From: Psychroserpens sp.
Lineage (GTDB): Bacteria > Bacteroidota > Bacteroidia > Flavobacteriales > Flavobacteriaceae
NCBI GenBank assembly: GCA_017643165.1
Contig: JAEPNY010000001.1
Span: 1 to 64,000, forward strand
Reading direction: 5' to 3'
DNA: 64,000 bases
Of the stretch, positions 51,434 through 61,160 are shown piece after piece. The notes under the pieces were generated by a model. That model was not told the DNA's origin and ran no database searches. It saw only the letters and a program-made list of their open reading frames with translations. How positions within the stretch are numbered: the first letter of the stretch is position 1; each line of letters opens with the position of its first letter. Made by a program: the position numbers and the translations under genes.

Positions 51434-51520
51434 TCAAATATTTCGAACTGTAACATCAAGTGCTTCTTTATTTAATCCTTTCAAACGCACAGTAACCGTG
51501 ATTTTTCCGTTTAAGCCAAT
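51434..51520 (-). pseudogene. Possible gene remnant between the two repeat copies
   Basis: A 28-codon frame bounded by stop codons reads GKITVTVRLKGLNKEALDV in its centre, an alternating pattern like a beta-strand pair from a real protein. There is no start codon and nothing similar next to it. It may be a decayed gene fragment or chance. Confidence 0.25.
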
Positions 51521-51568
51521 TTATACGTCGTTGGTCTAAAAAATTAAAATATTAGGAAAAAGCTCCTA

Positions 51569-51651
51569 TATATTTGTTTCACCATAACATAAGTAGGTTA
51601 AGTTTATGGTAGATTTGGGGCAAAAAAGGTGAACTCTCGTTCACCTTTTTT
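51569..51651 (+). ncRNA. Candidate small RNA, copy 2 of a duplicated element
   Basis: A -7 element TATATTTG (51569-51576) is followed 5 nt later by ACCATAACATAAGTAGG..., so transcription should start at the edge of the repeated block. ACCATAA (51581-51587) can pair with TTATGGT (51604-51610). A G-rich single-stranded stretch (GATTTGGGGC, 51612-51621) precedes a perfect 13-bp terminator: AAAAAAGGTGAAC (51622-51634), loop TCTC, GTTCACCTTTTTT (51639-51651). The expected RNA is about 70 nt. The spacing to copy 1 is exactly 300 nt. I cannot assign it to a known RNA family from memory; the Rfam Flavo-1 motif is one to compare. Confidence 0.55.
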
Positions 51652-51705
51652 CATTTTAGTATAAATCTCAGATATCAAGACTTAGTTATCGACGCAACAA
51701 CGTAT

Positions 51706-51737
51706 AAAAAAAGCAAACCGTGTGGTTTGCTTTTTAA
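51706..51737 (-). terminator. Intrinsic terminator of the superoxide dismutase gene
   Basis: AAAAAGCAAACC (51708-51719), loop GTGT, GGTTTGCTTTTT (51724-51735). On the minus strand it lies 17 nt after the sodB stop and continues into a T-run. Confidence 0.9.
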
Positions 51738-51753
51738 TACTATTAAGACATCA

Positions 51754-52362
51754 TTACTTTGCTTCAGCGTAACGTCTTTCAATTTCATTCCAATTGATCA
51801 CTTTAAAGAAAGCATCAATATAATCTGGTCGTCTGTTCTGGTAATTTAAGTAGTAAGCATGCTCCCAAACATCTAATCCTAAGATTGGTGTTCCGCCACA
51901 AGTTACTCCAGGCATTAACGGATTGTCTTGGTTTGGTGTAGAACAAACTTCCACTTTACCACCTTTATGAACACATAACCATGCCCATCCAGATCCAAAC
52001 TGTGTAGCTGCTGCTTTACTAAATGCTTCAATAAATGCATCTTTAGAACCAAATTCAGCTTCTATTGCATCTTTAAGTTCTCCTGAAAGATATCCACGAT
52101 CTTCAGGATTCATAACTTCCCAGAAAAGCGCGTGATTGTAAAATCCACCACCATTATTCCTAACAGCCATATTACTCATATCTAAGTTTGTTAAGATATC
52201 TTCAATTGATTTCCCTTCAAGATCTGTTCCTTCGATCGCGGCATTCAACTTAGTTGTATATCCGTTATGATGCTTTGAATGATGTATTTCCATTGTACGT
52301 GCATCGATATGAGGTTCTAATGCATCGTAAGCGTATTTTAATTTAGGTAATTCGAATGCCAT
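51754..52362 (-). CDS. sodB: Fe/Mn superoxide dismutase
   Basis: It converts superoxide to oxygen and hydrogen peroxide. The 202-residue protein has the four metal ligands in standard motifs: His27 in [11 protein letters not shown], His in FYNHALFW, Asp and His in [21 protein letters not shown]. No signal peptide, so cytoplasmic. Whether iron or manganese is used is not clear; the symbol is provisional. It has its own promoter and terminator. Confidence 0.95.
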   Translation of the reverse strand: MAFELPKLKYAYDALEPHIDARTMEIHHSKHHNGYTTKLNAAIEGTDLEGKSIEDILTNLDMSNMAVRNNGGGFYNHALFWEVMNPEDRGYLSGELKDAIEAEFGSKDAFIEAFSKAAATQFGSGWAWLCVHKGGKVEVCSTPNQDNPLMPGVTCGGTPILGLDVWEHAYYLNYQNRRPDYIDAFFKVINWNEIERRYAEAK

Positions 52363-52395
52363 AATATATTGTTTTAATTAATGATTAATCACTTG

Positions 52396-52403
52396 CAAAT
52401 TTA
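52396..52403 (-). promoter_or_regulatory. Putative -7 element for sodB, TAAATTTG
   Basis: Minus strand TAAATTTG followed by CAAG, 33 nt before the ATG at 52362. A TTG (52420-52418) lies 14 nt upstream, shorter than the usual spacing. Confidence 0.5.
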
Positions 52404-52472
52404 AGTATTAAACGCCGCAATTAAAAATATTAAATACCTATGAGCGCATAGATAGTTTTTATAATTTTAAGC

Positions 52473-55400
52473 GTGCAAAAGAATTCTCAATTTACAATTT
52501 ACAATGCATCTGCTGGTAGCGGAAAAACATTCACGTTGGTAAAAGATTACCTTACGTTATTGTTTCAGTCTAAAAGTGAATTAGCATTCCGAAATATTCT
52601 TGCATTAACCTTCACTAACAAAGCTGTAGGGGAAATGAAAGAACGTATAATCGATATGCTTATTTCATTTTCTGATATTTCAATATTGGAATCCCCTAAC
52701 CCGATGTTTACAAGCTTATGTGAGGCCTTAGATGTTGACGCACAAGAATTACACGAACGATCAAAATCACAGCTTGAACGTATCGTCCACAATTATGCGT
52801 CTTTTGATATTTCTACTATAGATAAATTCAACCATCGTCTTATAAGAACCTTTGCGCATGATTTAAAACTCCCTGTAAACTTTGAGGTAGAATTAGATAT
52901 TGAAACTATATTGGCTAAAGCAGTAGACCATCTAATTGATCAGGCTGGAAGTGAAAATGCGCTCACTAAGGTGTTGGTAGATTTTGCAATTGAAAAAACT
53001 GACGATGATCGCAGTTGGGATATTACTCATGATTTCAACCAGATCGCACGATTGATCGTACAGGAAAATGACCTGCCTTTTATTCAGGAGCTCTCTAATA
53101 AATCATTAGAGGACTTTAAATTATTAAAACAAAGCATTAATCAACAGCAAAACGCTGTAACTAAAGCGATCACAAACTTAGCAAATGACACCTTAGAACT
53201 TATAAAAACCAATGGACTAAACTTTGAAGACTTCACTAGAAAAACGCTACCAAATCATTTTTTAAAAGCTTCAAATCTGGAATTCAAAGGCCTTTACAAC
53301 AATAAATTAGAGGACCACTTATCTGAAGGAACCTCCATCTATAATAAAAGTTTAGATCCAGCTATTGCAGAACGCATAGATACATTAATCCCGCGATTCT
53401 TTGAAAATTTCAAATTGATAAAGCAACTGGTATTTACTTCAATTTTTTTAAAAAATGCCTTACGAAATATTACACCTCTATCCGTTTTAGGTGCGATAGG
53501 CAAATCATTGAATACCATAAAAGAGGAAGAAGATCTTCTTTTAATTTCTGAATTCAATTCAATAATTCACTCAGAAATTCAGCAGCAACCGGTCCCTTTT
53601 ATTTATGAACGAATGGGTGAAAAATTTAAGCACTATTTTATCGATGAATTTCAGGATACATCAACACTACAATGGCAAAATCTTATTCCATTAATTGGTA
53701 ATGCCATTTCCGGAGAAACTTCAAGTGGCGACGTTGGTAGCCTTATGTTGGTGGGTGATCCTAAACAAGCGATCTATCGGTGGAGAGGTGGTCGCGCTGA
53801 ACAATTTATTGATCTATATTCTCGTGCTAGAAATCCGTTTCCAGTAGTCGTCGAAAAAGCCGACCTTCCAACAAACTATCGCAGTCACAAAACGATTGTA
53901 GAGTTCAATAATGCCTTTTTTAATCATATAGCTGACCTAAGTTTTTCTTCACCTCAACATCGTGAAATTTACAAGTTAGCGCAACAGAACAATTCAATAG
54001 AAAAAGAGGGGTTTATTGAATTAGCATTCTTAAATATTGAAGATCAAACAAAAAATGAACTTCACGCCCAAGCTACACTCGATCGGATTAATGCCGCAAT
54101 ATCTCAAGGCTTCTCCTATGCAGATATTTGTATAATCGTACGGAAAACAAAAGAAGGTAGAACCATTGCATCATATTTAAGTGAGGCGGAAATTCCGATT
54201 ATTTCTTCGGAAACTTTATTACTTCAGAATGCACCCGAAATACAATTTCTTGTACAACTTATTGGCTTAAATCTTCATCCCAATAATGATGAATTAAAAA
54301 TTCAGATTTTAACGTATTTAGCAGAACACAAAATACATATTACTGATAGTCATGAGTTTTTCAGCAGACACATAGTGCTCAAGCCCGATGATATGTTTAA
54401 AGCGCTCGATGACTATGGTTATCGTTTTGATTTCTCCGAATTTGGCCAATTACCAATGTACGAAGCGATCGAGAGTGCAATTCGTGCCTTTAAGTTCAAT
54501 ACAATCTCAAATGCCTACCTTCAGTTTTTTATGGATGAGATTTTTGATTATGCTCAGAAATACGACGCTAGTTTTTCAGGTTTTTTAGATTACTGGGATC
54601 GTAAGAAAAATACGCTTAGCATTGTTTCTCCAAAGGGTAAAAATGCTGTGACCATAATGACCATTCATAAATCGAAAGGACTAGAGTTTCCAGTGGTTAT
54701 TTTTCCGTTTGCGAATCAAGATATATATGCAGACATCAATCCTAAAGTGTGGTTTCCTGTTAATGCAGATCAATTTGGTGGGTTTTCGCATTTATATGTC
54801 AATATGACTAAAGATCTTGAATCTTTCAATGATAATGGCGCATTGCTATATCAAAACTACCGCTCGCAATTAGAGTTAGACAGCATCAACTTACTTTATG
54901 TTGTTCTGACAAGAGCAATCGAACAATTATATATCATTTCAGAATACGATTTAGACAAATCCAATACAGAAAAGCACGCATTATATTCTGGATTATTTAT
55001 CAACTATTTAAAAACAATTGGTGACTGGAATGATGATCAAATGAGCTATACCTTCGGAAATGCAAAATCGCTAGCTAAAAAAGAAACAAAAATTAATACC
55101 TCATTTACACTAGAGCATGATAGGTATATCTCTATAAGAAAAGAGGATCATAATTTAAACATTCTCAGTAATCGTGGATTTCTCTGGGATAGTTCGCAGG
55201 AAGCAGCTATAGAACGAGGAGAACTAATTCATGAGATAATGTCACTCATCAAGACACCTAACGATCTAGATTTCGCCTTAAATCAGTTCATCAATACCGG
55301 AACCATAAGTGTCGAGCAGGCGAGTGATTTGGAGAAATCAATTAAAAGCCTAATGCATCATTCAGTACTTCACCCTTTTTATGAAACCGCTGATCGCATT

Positions 55401-55631
55401 CTTAATGAAAAGGACATTCTTACAAAATCAGGTAATACATTACGCCCAGATAGAGTTGTAATTAATTCAAAGCAAGAGGCTTGTATAATTGATTATAAAA
55501 CAGGAAAAATAGATCCGAAGCACCAACAGCAATTATACGAATATCAAGATGCTTTGGAAGCTATGGGAATTAGAATAACAAAGAAAATTCTTATCTATAT
55601 TAATCACGAAATTGTGATAAAAGAGTTTTAA
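52473..55631 (+). CDS. AddA/RecB-like UvrD-family helicase with C-terminal nuclease
   Basis: A 1052-residue DNA repair enzyme that with an AddB-like partner processes double-strand ends. It begins with GTG at 52473 (upstream in-frame stop at 52449, no ATG), just before Walker A (NASAGSGKTFTLVKDYL). Further helicase motifs: LTFTNKAVGEMKERI, FIDEFQDTSTLQW, LVGDPKQAIYRWRGG, TIHKSKGLEFPVVIFP, YVVLTRAIEQLYI. A PD-(D/E)XK nuclease ends the protein (LRPDRVVINSK, CIIDYKTGKIDPKHQQQLYEYQ). The gene for the AddB-like protein lies 2.8 kb downstream on the same strand. Confidence 0.92.
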   Translation: MQKNSQFTIYNASAGSGKTFTLVKDYLTLLFQSKSELAFRNILALTFTNKAVGEMKERIIDMLISFSDISILESPNPMFTSLCEALDVDAQELHERSKSQLERIVHNYASFDISTIDKFNHRLIRTFAHDLKLPVNFEVELDIETILAKAVDHLIDQAGSENALTKVLVDFAIEKTDDDRSWDITHDFNQIARLIVQENDLPFIQELSNKSLEDFKLLKQSINQQQNAVTKAITNLANDTLELIKTNGLNFEDFTRKTLPNHFLKASNLEFKGLYNNKLEDHLSEGTSIYNKSLDPAIAERIDTLIPRFFENFKLIKQLVFTSIFLKNALRNITPLSVLGAIGKSLNTIKEEEDLLLISEFNSIIHSEIQQQPVPFIYERMGEKFKHYFIDEFQDTSTLQWQNLIPLIGNAISGETSSGDVGSLMLVGDPKQAIYRWRGGRAEQFIDLYSRARNPFPVVVEKADLPTNYRSHKTIVEFNNAFFNHIADLSFSSPQHREIYKLAQQNNSIEKEGFIELAFLNIEDQTKNELHAQATLDRINAAISQGFSYADICIIVRKTKEGRTIASYLSEAEIPIISSETLLLQNAPEIQFLVQLIGLNLHPNNDELKIQILTYLAEHKIHITDSHEFFSRHIVLKPDDMFKALDDYGYRFDFSEFGQLPMYEAIESAIRAFKFNTISNAYLQFFMDEIFDYAQKYDASFSGFLDYWDRKKNTLSIVSPKGKNAVTIMTIHKSKGLEFPVVIFPFANQDIYADINPKVWFPVNADQFGGFSHLYVNMTKDLESFNDNGALLYQNYRSQLELDSINLLYVVLTRAIEQLYIISEYDLDKSNTEKHALYSGLFINYLKTIGDWNDDQMSYTFGNAKSLAKKETKINTSFTLEHDRYISIRKEDHNLNILSNRGFLWDSSQEAAIERGELIHEIMSLIKTPNDLDFALNQFINTGTISVEQASDLEKSIKSLMHHSVLHPFYETADRILNEKDILTKSGNTLRPDRVVINSKQEACIIDYKTGKIDPKHQQQLYEYQDALEAMGIRITKKILIYINHEIVIKEF

Positions 55632-55636
55632 ATTTG
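55629..55636 (+). promoter_or_regulatory. Putative -7 element for kbl, TAAATTTG
   Basis: TAAATTTG overlaps the stop codon of the AddA-like gene (55629-55631) and lies 16 nt before the kbl ATG at 55653. A TTG (55612-55614) is 14 nt upstream, a short spacing. Confidence 0.45.
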
Positions 55637-55652
55637 CGAAAAATAAGCATAT

Positions 55653-56846
55653 ATGTACGGAAATATCAAAGAACACTTAGAGAACGAACTTACGAATATC
55701 AAAAACGAAGGACTTTATAAGGAGGAACGCATCATAACCTCTCCTCAAGGGCCAGAGATAACCTTAAACACAGGACAAACGGTTCTAAATTTTTGCGCTA
55801 ATAATTATTTAGGATTATCAGCGCATCCAGATGTTATACAAGCCGCGAAGGATACCATGGACACCCATGGTTTCGGAATGTCATCAGTAAGGTTCATTTG
55901 TGGCACACAGGATATTCACAAGACATTAGAAGAGAAAATCGCTAATTTCTATGGTACTGAAGACACCATATTATATGCCGCAGCATTTGATGCTAATGGA
56001 GGTGTGTTCGAACCATTACTTGGTAAGGAGGATGCGATCATTTCCGATTCATTGAACCATGCCTCTATTATAGATGGTGTAAGATTATGTAAAGCCGCGA
56101 GATACCGTTATGCGAATAATGATATGGCAGATCTTGAAAAACAACTCATTTCTGCAAATGAAAATGGTGCACGATTTAAAATTATAGTAACTGACGGTGT
56201 GTTTTCAATGGATGGCCTCGTAGCGCCTTTAGATGAGATATGTGATCTAGCCGATAAATATGATGCCTTGGTAATGATTGATGAATGTCATGCAACAGGA
56301 TTTATAGGCGATACTGGCCGAGGTACTTTAGAAGAAAAAGGTGTTTTAGGGCGTATTGATATCATCACAGGTACATTAGGAAAGGCAATGGGTGGTGCTA
56401 TGGGAGGATATACTACGGCTAAAAAAGAAATTATTGAAATTTTACGTCAGCGTTCAAGACCTTATTTATTTTCAAATTCTTTAGCCCCTGCGATTGTTGG
56501 TGCATCGATAAAAGTATTTGATATGCTGGCTAATGACACAGCATTACGTGATCAGCTCGAAGAAAACACGAATTACTTCAAGCAAGGAATGAAAGATGCT
56601 GGGTTCGATATTATTGATGGTGATTCGGCCATTGTGCCAGTGATGCTGTACGATGCGAAGCTTTCCCAAACTATGGCTAAAATGCTCTTGGATGAAGGAA
56701 TATATGTAATAGGGTTCTTCTTCCCTGTGGTACCAAGAGATAAGGCCCGTATTCGTGTACAACTATCCGCATCGCACACAAAGGCGCATTTAGATCGTGC
56801 AATTGAGGCCTTTAAGAAGGTCGGTAAAACCTTAGAAATTATTTAA
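55653..56846 (+). CDS. kbl: Glycine C-acetyltransferase (2-amino-3-ketobutyrate CoA ligase)
   Basis: A PLP enzyme that cleaves 2-amino-3-ketobutyrate (from threonine) to glycine and acetyl-CoA. The 397-residue protein has [66 protein letters not shown] and the PLP lysine in [18 protein letters not shown]. The match to Kbl is better than to the related biotin or sphingolipid (serine palmitoyltransferase) enzymes, but the latter family is close. No threonine dehydrogenase gene lies nearby. It sits between the two recombination genes. Confidence 0.9.
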   Translation: MYGNIKEHLENELTNIKNEGLYKEERIITSPQGPEITLNTGQTVLNFCANNYLGLSAHPDVIQAAKDTMDTHGFGMSSVRFICGTQDIHKTLEEKIANFYGTEDTILYAAAFDANGGVFEPLLGKEDAIISDSLNHASIIDGVRLCKAARYRYANNDMADLEKQLISANENGARFKIIVTDGVFSMDGLVAPLDEICDLADKYDALVMIDECHATGFIGDTGRGTLEEKGVLGRIDIITGTLGKAMGGAMGGYTTAKKEIIEILRQRSRPYLFSNSLAPAIVGASIKVFDMLANDTALRDQLEENTNYFKQGMKDAGFDIIDGDSAIVPVMLYDAKLSQTMAKMLLDEGIYVIGFFFPVVPRDKARIRVQLSASHTKAHLDRAIEAFKKVGKTLEII

Positions 56847-56893
56847 AATCAGTCCAAACTCCCTAATTTTAGTACGAGATATCAATATTTTTA

Positions 56894-56901
56894 TATATTT
56901 G
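56894..56901 (+). promoter_or_regulatory. Putative -7 element for the OmpA-family gene, TATATTTG
   Basis: TATATTTG, 69 nt before the ATG at 56971, giving a 5' leader of about 63 nt as seen for many outer-membrane genes. Confidence 0.55.
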
Positions 56902-56970
56902 TCTTTGTTAATAAAATTTAACAACTTACTTTTGCTTACAATTAACACTTAAATTAAAATTATTGAGAAT

Positions 56971-58329
56971 ATGAAAAATCTTAGCAGATTATTTTTTGCT
57001 TTGTTGCTAGTATTAAGCTTCAATGCTAATGCACAAGATGACAACAACCCTTGGAAGATTACAATCGGTGCTAATGCCGTAGATCTTTACCCTGTAGGAG
57101 AAAATGCTCCATTAGGTGAGTATTTTGATGAATTCTTTAATGCTGAAGATCACTGGAACATTCTTCCTTCTATTTCGTCGTTATCTGTATCTAGATATTT
57201 AAGCGATGGATTCACATTCACGGCTGCTGGAACAATAAACGAAATTAGTAAAATTGGAGATGCTAGTGCTGATGATTTAACGTATTACGCGTTAGACGGT
57301 ACGGTTTCTTACAGCTTCGCTGATTTAATCAAGTCTAACAGCATCGATCCTTATTTAGGTGTTGGTGGTGGATACACTTGGGTAGATGAAATTGGAGCAG
57401 GTACATTAAATGGTACTTTAGGTTTAAACTACTGGTTATCAGAAAATGTAGGTTTAACTGCTCAAACTTCATACAAGCACGCTTTCGAAGATTACTTACC
57501 TAAGCATTGGCAACACACTGTAGGTGTTTCTATCCGTTTCGGAGGAAAAGACACTGATGGTGATGGTATCTACGACAAAGACGATGCATGTCCAGACGTT
57601 CCTGGTTTAGAAGAATTCAACGGATGTCCAGATTCTGACAGTGATGGAATCGAAGATGCAAAAGATGATTGTCCAAACGAAGCTGGTTTAGCTGAGTTTA
57701 ACGGTTGCCCAGATGCTGATAGCGATGGTGTAGCTGACAAAGATGATGATTGTCCAAACGTTGCTGGATTAAAAGAACTAAATGGTTGTCCAGATGCTGA
57801 TAGCGATGGTATTGCTGATAAAGATGATAAGTGTCCAAACGAAGCAGGTCCTGCTGCTAACGGTGGATGCCCTTGGCCAGATACTGATGGTGACGGTGTA
57901 TTAGATAAAGATGATCAATGTCCAAACGTAAAAGGAACTGTTGCTAACAACGGATGTCCAGAAATTTCGGAAGAAGTTGTTAAGTCTTTAAATACTTACG
58001 CTAGAGACATCTTATTCGATACTGGAAAAGATTCATTCAAAGAAGGTACTGATGAAGTGTTACAAGCAATGGTAACAATCTTTAAAGAATACCCAAGAGC
58101 TCAATTCTCTATTGACGGACACACTGATAGTGTAGGTCGTGCAAGTACTAACCAGTTATTATCTGAAAGAAGAGCGAATGCAGTAAGAGATTATTTAATC
58201 TCTAACGGAATTGCTGCTGACAGATTAACTGCTGCAGGATATGGAGAAGACAAACCAATCGACACAAACAAAACTAGATCTGGTAGAGCTAACAACAGAC
58301 GTGTTGAAGTGAACTTAGTGAAAAACTAA
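56971..58329 (+). CDS. OmpA family outer-membrane protein with thrombospondin type 3 repeats
   Basis: A 452-residue protein with three parts after the signal peptide ([22 protein letters not shown]). A beta-barrel (about 25-190) ends at [14 protein letters not shown] calcium-binding thrombospondin type 3 region (about 192-330) has repeats such as [17 protein letters not shown] and [16 protein letters not shown]. The C-terminal OmpA domain (about 340-452) binds peptidoglycan: [31 protein letters not shown] and [15 protein letters not shown]. It tethers the outer membrane to the cell wall and is probably abundant. Own promoter and strong terminator. Confidence 0.96.
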   Translation: MKNLSRLFFALLLVLSFNANAQDDNNPWKITIGANAVDLYPVGENAPLGEYFDEFFNAEDHWNILPSISSLSVSRYLSDGFTFTAAGTINEISKIGDASADDLTYYALDGTVSYSFADLIKSNSIDPYLGVGGGYTWVDEIGAGTLNGTLGLNYWLSENVGLTAQTSYKHAFEDYLPKHWQHTVGVSIRFGGKDTDGDGIYDKDDACPDVPGLEEFNGCPDSDSDGIEDAKDDCPNEAGLAEFNGCPDADSDGVADKDDDCPNVAGLKELNGCPDADSDGIADKDDKCPNEAGPAANGGCPWPDTDGDGVLDKDDQCPNVKGTVANNGCPEISEEVVKSLNTYARDILFDTGKDSFKEGTDEVLQAMVTIFKEYPRAQFSIDGHTDSVGRASTNQLLSERRANAVRDYLISNGIAADRLTAAGYGEDKPIDTNKTRSGRANNRRVEVNLVKN

Positions 58330-58351
58330 AAAGTTCTAAAAGTATATAAAG

Positions 58352-58382
58352 AAAACGCTCCGATTATCGGGGCGTTTTTTAT
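58352..58382 (+). terminator. Intrinsic terminator after the OmpA-family gene
   Basis: AAAACGCTCCGA (58352-58363), loop TTA, TCGGGGCGTTTT (58367-58378), one T-G wobble, then a T-run. The AddB-like gene starts only 10 nt later. Confidence 0.92.
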
Positions 58383-58391
58383 TTTTATACA

Positions 58392-61160
58392 ATGAGAACA
58401 TTTCTAGATGACGTAATTGAAGATCTACTCAAGAAACAGTATGATATATCTGCGTTGTCATTTGTTTTACCTAGTAAGCGAGCAGGTATACACCTAAAAA
58501 GAGCTATAGCTAAACAGGTAAATCAAACGGTATTCTCACCTGAGATATATGCCATCGAAGAATTTATTGAACTTGTCTCAGATCTTCAATATGCTTCGAA
58601 TTCAGAATTACTATTCGAATTCTATGAAGTCTATTTAAATCATACGCCCAAAACTCATATTGAATCCTTTGATAAGTTTTCAAAATGGGCTCAAATATTA
58701 CTACAGGATTTCAATGAGATCGATCGCTATCTCATTCCACCGCGAAAGGTTTTCGAATATCTAACGGCAATAAAAGAGATCGAACATCAACACTGGTCAT
58801 TAGATGAAGCACCCACAGAATACATAAAAAATTATTTAGAGTTTTGGAGTCGCTTAAAACTATATTATGACCAGCTAAAACAAAACCTGCGATCAAAGGG
58901 TAAGGGCTATCAAGGAATGGTCTATCGCGAGGCCGTTGAAAACATAGAACAATACATGGCGACCCATGACCAAAACACGTTTGTGTTTGTTGGATTCAAT
59001 GCGCTCAATACTGCTGAAGAATTTTTAATTCAGGAATTATTACAACAAGATTTAGCACTTATCTATTGGGATATCGACCAAACATTTATTAAAAATCACA
59101 TCCATGATGCTGGCCTATTCACTCGAAAGCACAAAGCTAATTGGACCTATTTTAAGACGCAACCATTTAATTGGATTAGCGATCATTACAGGAACCCTAA
59201 AGAAATTCAGGTCATTGGTGTTCCAAAAAATATCAGTCAGATTAAATATGTCGGTGAACTTTTAGATCAAATCCTCAACGAGCATGGTGACCTTTCTAAT
59301 ACCGCTGTAGTTCTTGGTGATGAAACATTACTATTGCCATTACTTAATTCTATTCCTGAATCAGTTTCAGCAGTAAATATTACCATGGGTTTACCACTTA
59401 AAGTAGTGCCTTTGGCAACCCTTTTTGAATTGTTGTTTGAGCTACATAAACGTCCTTCAACATCAATCTATTATAAGGATGTAATTAAGATTTTGTCACA
59501 TCAATTCATAAGTCAAGCTTTTAACAATTCAAACGGAGAAGACACAGAACCTATTATAACACATATTCAAAAAAATAACATTATCTATTTAACATTGGAT
59601 CAGCTACAGGTGTTAGATGAAGATCATAAGGATATATTAGAATTATTATTCGGATCGTGGAATAATAGTGCGAATACAGCTATCGGTAATTCTTTGGTAA
59701 TAATTAAATTCATAAAAAAAGTATTAGACAGTCATAAAGAACGCAATAAACTAGCCTTAGAGTATTTATATCGTTTCAATCAAATCTTTAACACCTTAGA
59801 ACAGCTCAACCAGTCGTTCTCTCATATAAACTCGGTTCAAATATTACATGGCATCTATAAGGAACTACTTAAGTCTGAAACTTTAGATTTTCAAGGTGAA
59901 CCCTTACGAGGTCTGCAAATTATGGGAATGCTCGAATCTCGAGTTCTAGATTTTGATCGTGTGATTTTAACCTCTGTAAATGAGGGTATTTTACCCGCTG
60001 GAAAAAGTAATAATTCCTTTATTCCATTTGATGTAAAAATTGAAAACCAATTACCAACTTACAAAGAGAAAGATGCTGTTTACACCTATCATTTCTATAG
60101 GCTTTTACAACGCACAAAACAGGCTTACATCTTGTACAATACGGAACCTGATGTACTTCAAGGCAGTGAAAAGAGTAGATTCATCACGCAGCTCGAAATT
60201 GAAGGTATTCATGATATTAAACACGTCATTGTAACGCCTAAGGTGCCTAAAATAGAGTCTAAACCAATTCGTGTCAAAAAAACAGCTGCTGTGATTGATG
60301 CCTTAGATCACATTGCACTTAAAGGGTTTTCGCCTTCGTCGCTGACCAATTATATTCGAAATCCGATGGATTTCTATTATGAAAAAGTGCTTGGGATAAA
60401 ACAATATGATGACGTTGAAGAACGTGTGGCCTACAACACATTAGGTACGGTTATTCATAATACCCTAGAAGATTTTTATAAACCCTTAACGGGACAACAA
60501 CTAAACGTCACTCATATCAAGACCATGAAACCCCTGATCCATTCTACGATAGAGAAGCATTTTGAAATCGAATTAAAGAACGGTCATATTAAGAAAGGAA
60601 AAAATCTTATCATATTTGAAATCGCAAAACGCTATGTCTCTAATTTTCTGGATTTAGAGTTAAGTGAACTTGAGCAAGGTAATACTATTGAAATTGTGGC
60701 AATAGAAGAAACTGCCAATGCCACTTTGGTTATTGATAAACTTGAAAAACATGTCAATCTCACAGGGAAAGTGGATCGTGTAGATCGTTATAATGGTACT
60801 TTGAGAGTTATAGACTATAAAACTGGACGCGTGGATCAAGGCAAAGTAGAAATTGTAAATTGGGAAGATCTAACAACCGACTATACAAAATACAGTAAGA
60901 GTTTTCAGGTATTAATGTATTGCTATATGATGCACAAATCGAACGCGATCACGCTGCCCGTTGAAGGTGGAATCTATTCATTTAGAAATTTAAGTTCGGG
61001 ATTATTGAAATTTGCTAAAAAACCAGCATCAAGAAGCAAAACTAAGGATATGACCATTTCCGAAGCGACTTTAGAAAATTTCGAACGAGAACTCAAAGGT
61101 TTAATCTCAGAGCTTTTCGATTCACGGATCGATTTTATTGCTAAAGACCTAGAATCATGA
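58392..61160 (+). CDS. AddB-like PD-(D/E)XK nuclease/inactivated helicase
   Basis: A 922-residue protein and the likely partner of the AddA-like protein at 52473. The N-terminal part has a degenerate nucleotide-binding region (LSFVLPSKRAGIHLKRAIAKQ) as in AddB. The middle has the SVNEGILPAGK-type motif (LTSVNEGILPAGKSNNSFIP), and the end carries the nuclease motif GKVDRVDRYNGTLRVIDYKTGRVD. The C-terminal entry, FSPSSLTNYIRNPMDFYYEK, has Ile-Arg-Asn where Fe-S AddB proteins have Cys, so the iron-sulfur staple is probably missing. It overlaps the next gene by 4 nt (ATGA). Confidence 0.88.
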   Translation: MRTFLDDVIEDLLKKQYDISALSFVLPSKRAGIHLKRAIAKQVNQTVFSPEIYAIEEFIELVSDLQYASNSELLFEFYEVYLNHTPKTHIESFDKFSKWAQILLQDFNEIDRYLIPPRKVFEYLTAIKEIEHQHWSLDEAPTEYIKNYLEFWSRLKLYYDQLKQNLRSKGKGYQGMVYREAVENIEQYMATHDQNTFVFVGFNALNTAEEFLIQELLQQDLALIYWDIDQTFIKNHIHDAGLFTRKHKANWTYFKTQPFNWISDHYRNPKEIQVIGVPKNISQIKYVGELLDQILNEHGDLSNTAVVLGDETLLLPLLNSIPESVSAVNITMGLPLKVVPLATLFELLFELHKRPSTSIYYKDVIKILSHQFISQAFNNSNGEDTEPIITHIQKNNIIYLTLDQLQVLDEDHKDILELLFGSWNNSANTAIGNSLVIIKFIKKVLDSHKERNKLALEYLYRFNQIFNTLEQLNQSFSHINSVQILHGIYKELLKSETLDFQGEPLRGLQIMGMLESRVLDFDRVILTSVNEGILPAGKSNNSFIPFDVKIENQLPTYKEKDAVYTYHFYRLLQRTKQAYILYNTEPDVLQGSEKSRFITQLEIEGIHDIKHVIVTPKVPKIESKPIRVKKTAAVIDALDHIALKGFSPSSLTNYIRNPMDFYYEKVLGIKQYDDVEERVAYNTLGTVIHNTLEDFYKPLTGQQLNVTHIKTMKPLIHSTIEKHFEIELKNGHIKKGKNLIIFEIAKRYVSNFLDLELSELEQGNTIEIVAIEETANATLVIDKLEKHVNLTGKVDRVDRYNGTLRVIDYKTGRVDQGKVEIVNWEDLTTDYTKYSKSFQVLMYCYMMHKSNAITLPVEGGIYSFRNLSSGLLKFAKKPASRSKTKDMTISEATLENFERELKGLISELFDSRIDFIAKDLES

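Noticed and set aside
51168-51753. CRISPR array or insertion sequence in the gene-free region
   Set aside because: Only two repeat copies 300 bp apart, each tied to a terminator; no transposase frame, no terminal inverted repeats, no short regular spacers.
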